Shown here: piece after piece, positions 62,520-64,000 of the stretch
Layout of the letters: each line of letters starts with the position of its first letter
Numbering within the stretch: position 1 is the stretch's first letter
Origin: Bifidobacterium primatium
Lineage (GTDB): Bacteria > Actinomycetota > Actinomycetes > Actinomycetales > Bifidobacteriaceae
Length of the DNA: 64,000 nucleotides
Direction: 5' to 3'
Assembly (NCBI RefSeq): GCF_002802875.1
Contig: NZ_PEBI01000001.1
Span: 397,830-461,829 of the forward strand
Position numbers and translations under genes: made by a program
Notes under the pieces: generated by a model
Databases searched by the model: none
What the model saw: the letters and a program-made list of their open reading frames with translations, nothing else
Told to the model about the DNA's origin: nothing

Positions 62520-63122
62520 CTACATGGGGAACTTCTGGTAGAACGCCATCACCGCGTCCTTGCCGCCCGTCACCTGGAAGACCACGGTGTCGTTCTGCCA
62601 GACGGCGACGGCCTTGGTGTCGTCGTCGGCGTCGGCCTTGACCACGTACGTGCCCTTGTTCGCGCCGGACACCTTCACGTTGCCGTGCGCCAGGGTGTCG
62701 CCCTCCAGAGCGGCCGTCAGCTTGTCGTACTGGGTCTTCGCACCGGAGGAGTTCGACCACTGGCCGATGACCATCGCCACGTCCTTCGACTTGGCGCCGG
62801 TGGAATACGTGACCGCATACTCCTCGACCGGCTTGGCGGATTCCCAGTCCTTCGTGGCCTCGACGCCGGTGCGCGCGTAGTTGGCGACGGCGTCGGGGAA
62901 CGCCTTGACCAGTTCGCTGGCGTTCTTCGGCAGCGCGGACGCCTCGATGGTCGGGGTCGCCGCCGCGGACTGCGTCTGCATGCTCCGCGCATCGCCGCCG
63001 TTGTCCTTCATCGCCCAGCCGGGCCAGACGAACGCGCTGAACAGCGCGATGATGATGATCACCGCCGCGGTGACGATAACGATCAGACGACGTCGCGAGG
63101 AAGAAGAATTGGAATTTGGCAT
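62520..63122 (-). CDS. Membrane-anchored exported protein, function unknown
   Basis: A 200-residue protein with a basic N-terminus (SSSSRRR), one transmembrane helix (about 12-35, LIVIVTAAVIIIIALFSAFVWPGW) and an extracytoplasmic domain (about 60-200) with no cysteines. Segments such as VAVWQNDTVVFQVTGGKDAVMAFYQKFPM suggest a small alpha/beta domain. I do not recognise the family; size and topology resemble actinobacterial secreted proteins of unknown function. The ATG at 63122 overlaps no other gene. Divergent from radA by 183 bases. It is followed on the same strand by the tiny bS22-like gene. Confidence 0.7.
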   Translation of the reverse strand: MPNSNSSSSRRRLIVIVTAAVIIIIALFSAFVWPGWAMKDNGGDARSMQTQSAAATPTIEASALPKNASELVKAFPDAVANYARTGVEATKDWESAKPVEEYAVTYSTGAKSKDVAMVIGQWSNSSGAKTQYDKLTAALEGDTLAHGNVKVSGANKGTYVVKADADDDTKAVAVWQNDTVVFQVTGGKDAVMAFYQKFPM

Positions 63123-63305
63123 AGCGCGATTCTCTCACGCCGTTAGGACGCTGGCCGACAGGCATTGCATGCGCCGACGCCTGCAATGCCAACGGCCGCG
63201 ATGTCCCTCCCGGCGAATCGCGTCGGCGTCTCCCGCCACCGCGACGAAACAGGAGGCGAGGGCCCCGCGGGGATTTTGTCGTTCAACGCCAATAGCGTTG
63301 GCGGC

Positions 63306-64000
63306 ATGGCGAAATCCTCTACTCAGTTCCTGTGCTCCGAATGCGGATGGAGCGGCGGCAAATGGTTCGGACGCTGCCCCGAATGCGGTGAATGGGGCAC
63401 CATCGAGGAGTTCCGCGAGGCACGGCCCCGCGCCGCCGCACGGACGCGCGGCACGGCGATGGCCGCCGGTTCCGCCGGCGCGGCCGCAGGCTCGCGTTCG
63501 GGCATCGGAGCCGCCACGTCGCATACGCAGGCGGCGCATGTGCCCGATTCCATGGTCGTGCCCATCACCAAGGTGAGCGAGGCCGACGTGACGCGCGTGC
63601 CGACGGGCTTCGGCGAATTCGACCGCGTGCTCGGCGGAGGCATCGTGCCCGGTTCGGTGGTGCTGGTGGCCGGCGAGCCCGGCATCGGCAAGTCCACGCT
63701 GCTGCTGGAGACGGCCGGCCGCGTGGCCAAGGCCGCGGCCGATGCGTCGGGGACTGGCAGCGACGCCGCTGGCGGCGCCACCGCCACCGGCGGCAAGGTC
63801 CTGTACGTCTCGGGCGAGGAGTCCACGTCGCAGGTGCGCATGCGCGCCAGCCGCATCGGCGCCGTCAACGACCATCTGCTGCTCGCCTCCACCACCGACC
63901 TCGCCACCGTGCTCGGTCTTATCGAACAGGTGAATCCGGTGCTGGCCATCGTCGATTCGGCGCAGACCATCATCTCGCAGGACGTCGATGGCATCTCGGG
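63306..64000 (+). CDS. radA: DNA repair protein RadA, N-terminal part (cut by window edge)
   Basis: RadA (Sms) is a RecA-like helicase that promotes branch migration in recombination. The N-terminal zinc finger is CSECGWSGGKWFGRCPECGEW (four Cys in two CxxC pairs). Then comes a linker richer in Ala/Gly than usual (AGSAGAAAGSRSGIGAATSH), TGFGEFDRVLGGGIVPGSVVLVAGEPGIGKSTLLLE with Walker A GEPGIGKST, an inserted Ala/Gly/Ser-rich loop between about 145 and 160, and VLYVSGEESTSQVRMRA. The rest lies right of the window. The ATG at 63306 has TAGCGT 7 bases upstream and no Shine-Dalgarno, so it may be leaderless. Confidence 0.95.
   Translation, partial: MAKSSTQFLCSECGWSGGKWFGRCPECGEWGTIEEFREARPRAAARTRGTAMAAGSAGAAAGSRSGIGAATSHTQAAHVPDSMVVPITKVSEADVTRVPTGFGEFDRVLGGGIVPGSVVLVAGEPGIGKSTLLLETAGRVAKAAADASGTGSDAAGGATATGGKVLYVSGEESTSQVRMRASRIGAVNDHLLLASTTDLATVLGLIEQVNPVLAIVDSAQTIISQDVDGIS

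Overview
The window is a high-GC actinobacterial chromosome segment and almost certainly comes from a Bifidobacterium. The gene set is that of a fermentative, sugar-specialised gut actinomycete: galE, pgm, rpiA, gpmA, several sugar MFS permeases, a single PTS enzyme II with a BglG antiterminator, a GH3 beta-glucosidase, NADP-type glutamate dehydrogenase, and small intergenic palindrome families. No species is claimed. The window is cut inside trmB on the left and inside radA on the right.

Layout. 1-5 kb: trmB (partial), galE, tRNA-Asp and tRNA-Phe, then a folate/thymidylate block (thyA, folA and an overlapping low-molecular-weight phosphatase) and an OsmC protein. 5-9 kb: a two-domain Usp protein and three secreted cell-wall hydrolase-type proteins (two NlpC/P60 paralogues and one CHAP). 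9-16.7 kb: serC, manA, a small membrane protein, a divergent sensor-kinase/phoU pair with PHO-box-like repeats between them, gpmA and menA. 16.8-24.9 kb: an FHS sugar permease, lysS, tRNA-Pro, an AraJ-like exporter, and an uncharacterised pair (TPR + nucleotidyltransferase-fold protein, then an all-helical DUF4125 protein). 25-30.6 kb: gdhA, a metallophosphoesterase, a HAD phosphatase, tRNA-Ser and another MFS exporter. 31-35.7 kb: a beta-glucoside cassette (GH3 enzyme, MFS permease, divergent TetR regulator with three clear operators) bounded on both sides by the same long palindrome. 36-46.7 kb: serS, a diacylglycerol-kinase-family lipid kinase, ptsH, fucP, a VOC protein under a tightly regulated-looking promoter, bglG-type antiterminator plus EIIBCA, and pgm. 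46.8-48.6 kb: an AT-rich islet with one PD-(D/E)XK-like nuclease gene framed by two arrays of 34-bp palindromes at an exact 51-bp period. 48.6-59.7 kb: a heme-acquisition locus (two HtaA-domain surface proteins, hmuTUV and a membrane-anchored surface protein). 60-64 kb: RNase HI with a long tail, rpiA, a 29-residue bS22-like ribosomal protein, a membrane-anchored unknown and radA.

How the parts work together. Sugars enter through FHS/MFS permeases, the PTS or the beta-glucoside cassette and are channelled by pgm, galE, manA, rpiA and gpmA. Phosphate status is probably sensed by the kinase-like protein and PhoU. Heme would be caught by cell-wall HtaA proteins and passed to HmuT and then HmuUV.

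Most unusual items: (1) the exact 51-bp palindrome arrays on both sides of a horizontally acquired-looking nuclease gene; (2) the loss of the phospho-accepting histidine in the kinase next to phoU; (3) two places where a palindrome with core AGTCCAGTGGAC lies between direct duplications of a gene end (serS 3' end, rnhA 5' end); (4) the TPR-nucleotidyltransferase/DUF4125 pair; (5) a heme-uptake operon in an organism group generally regarded as non-respiring. Several genes also have a -10-like hexamer 6-8 bases before the start codon and no Shine-Dalgarno, which suggests leaderless mRNAs.
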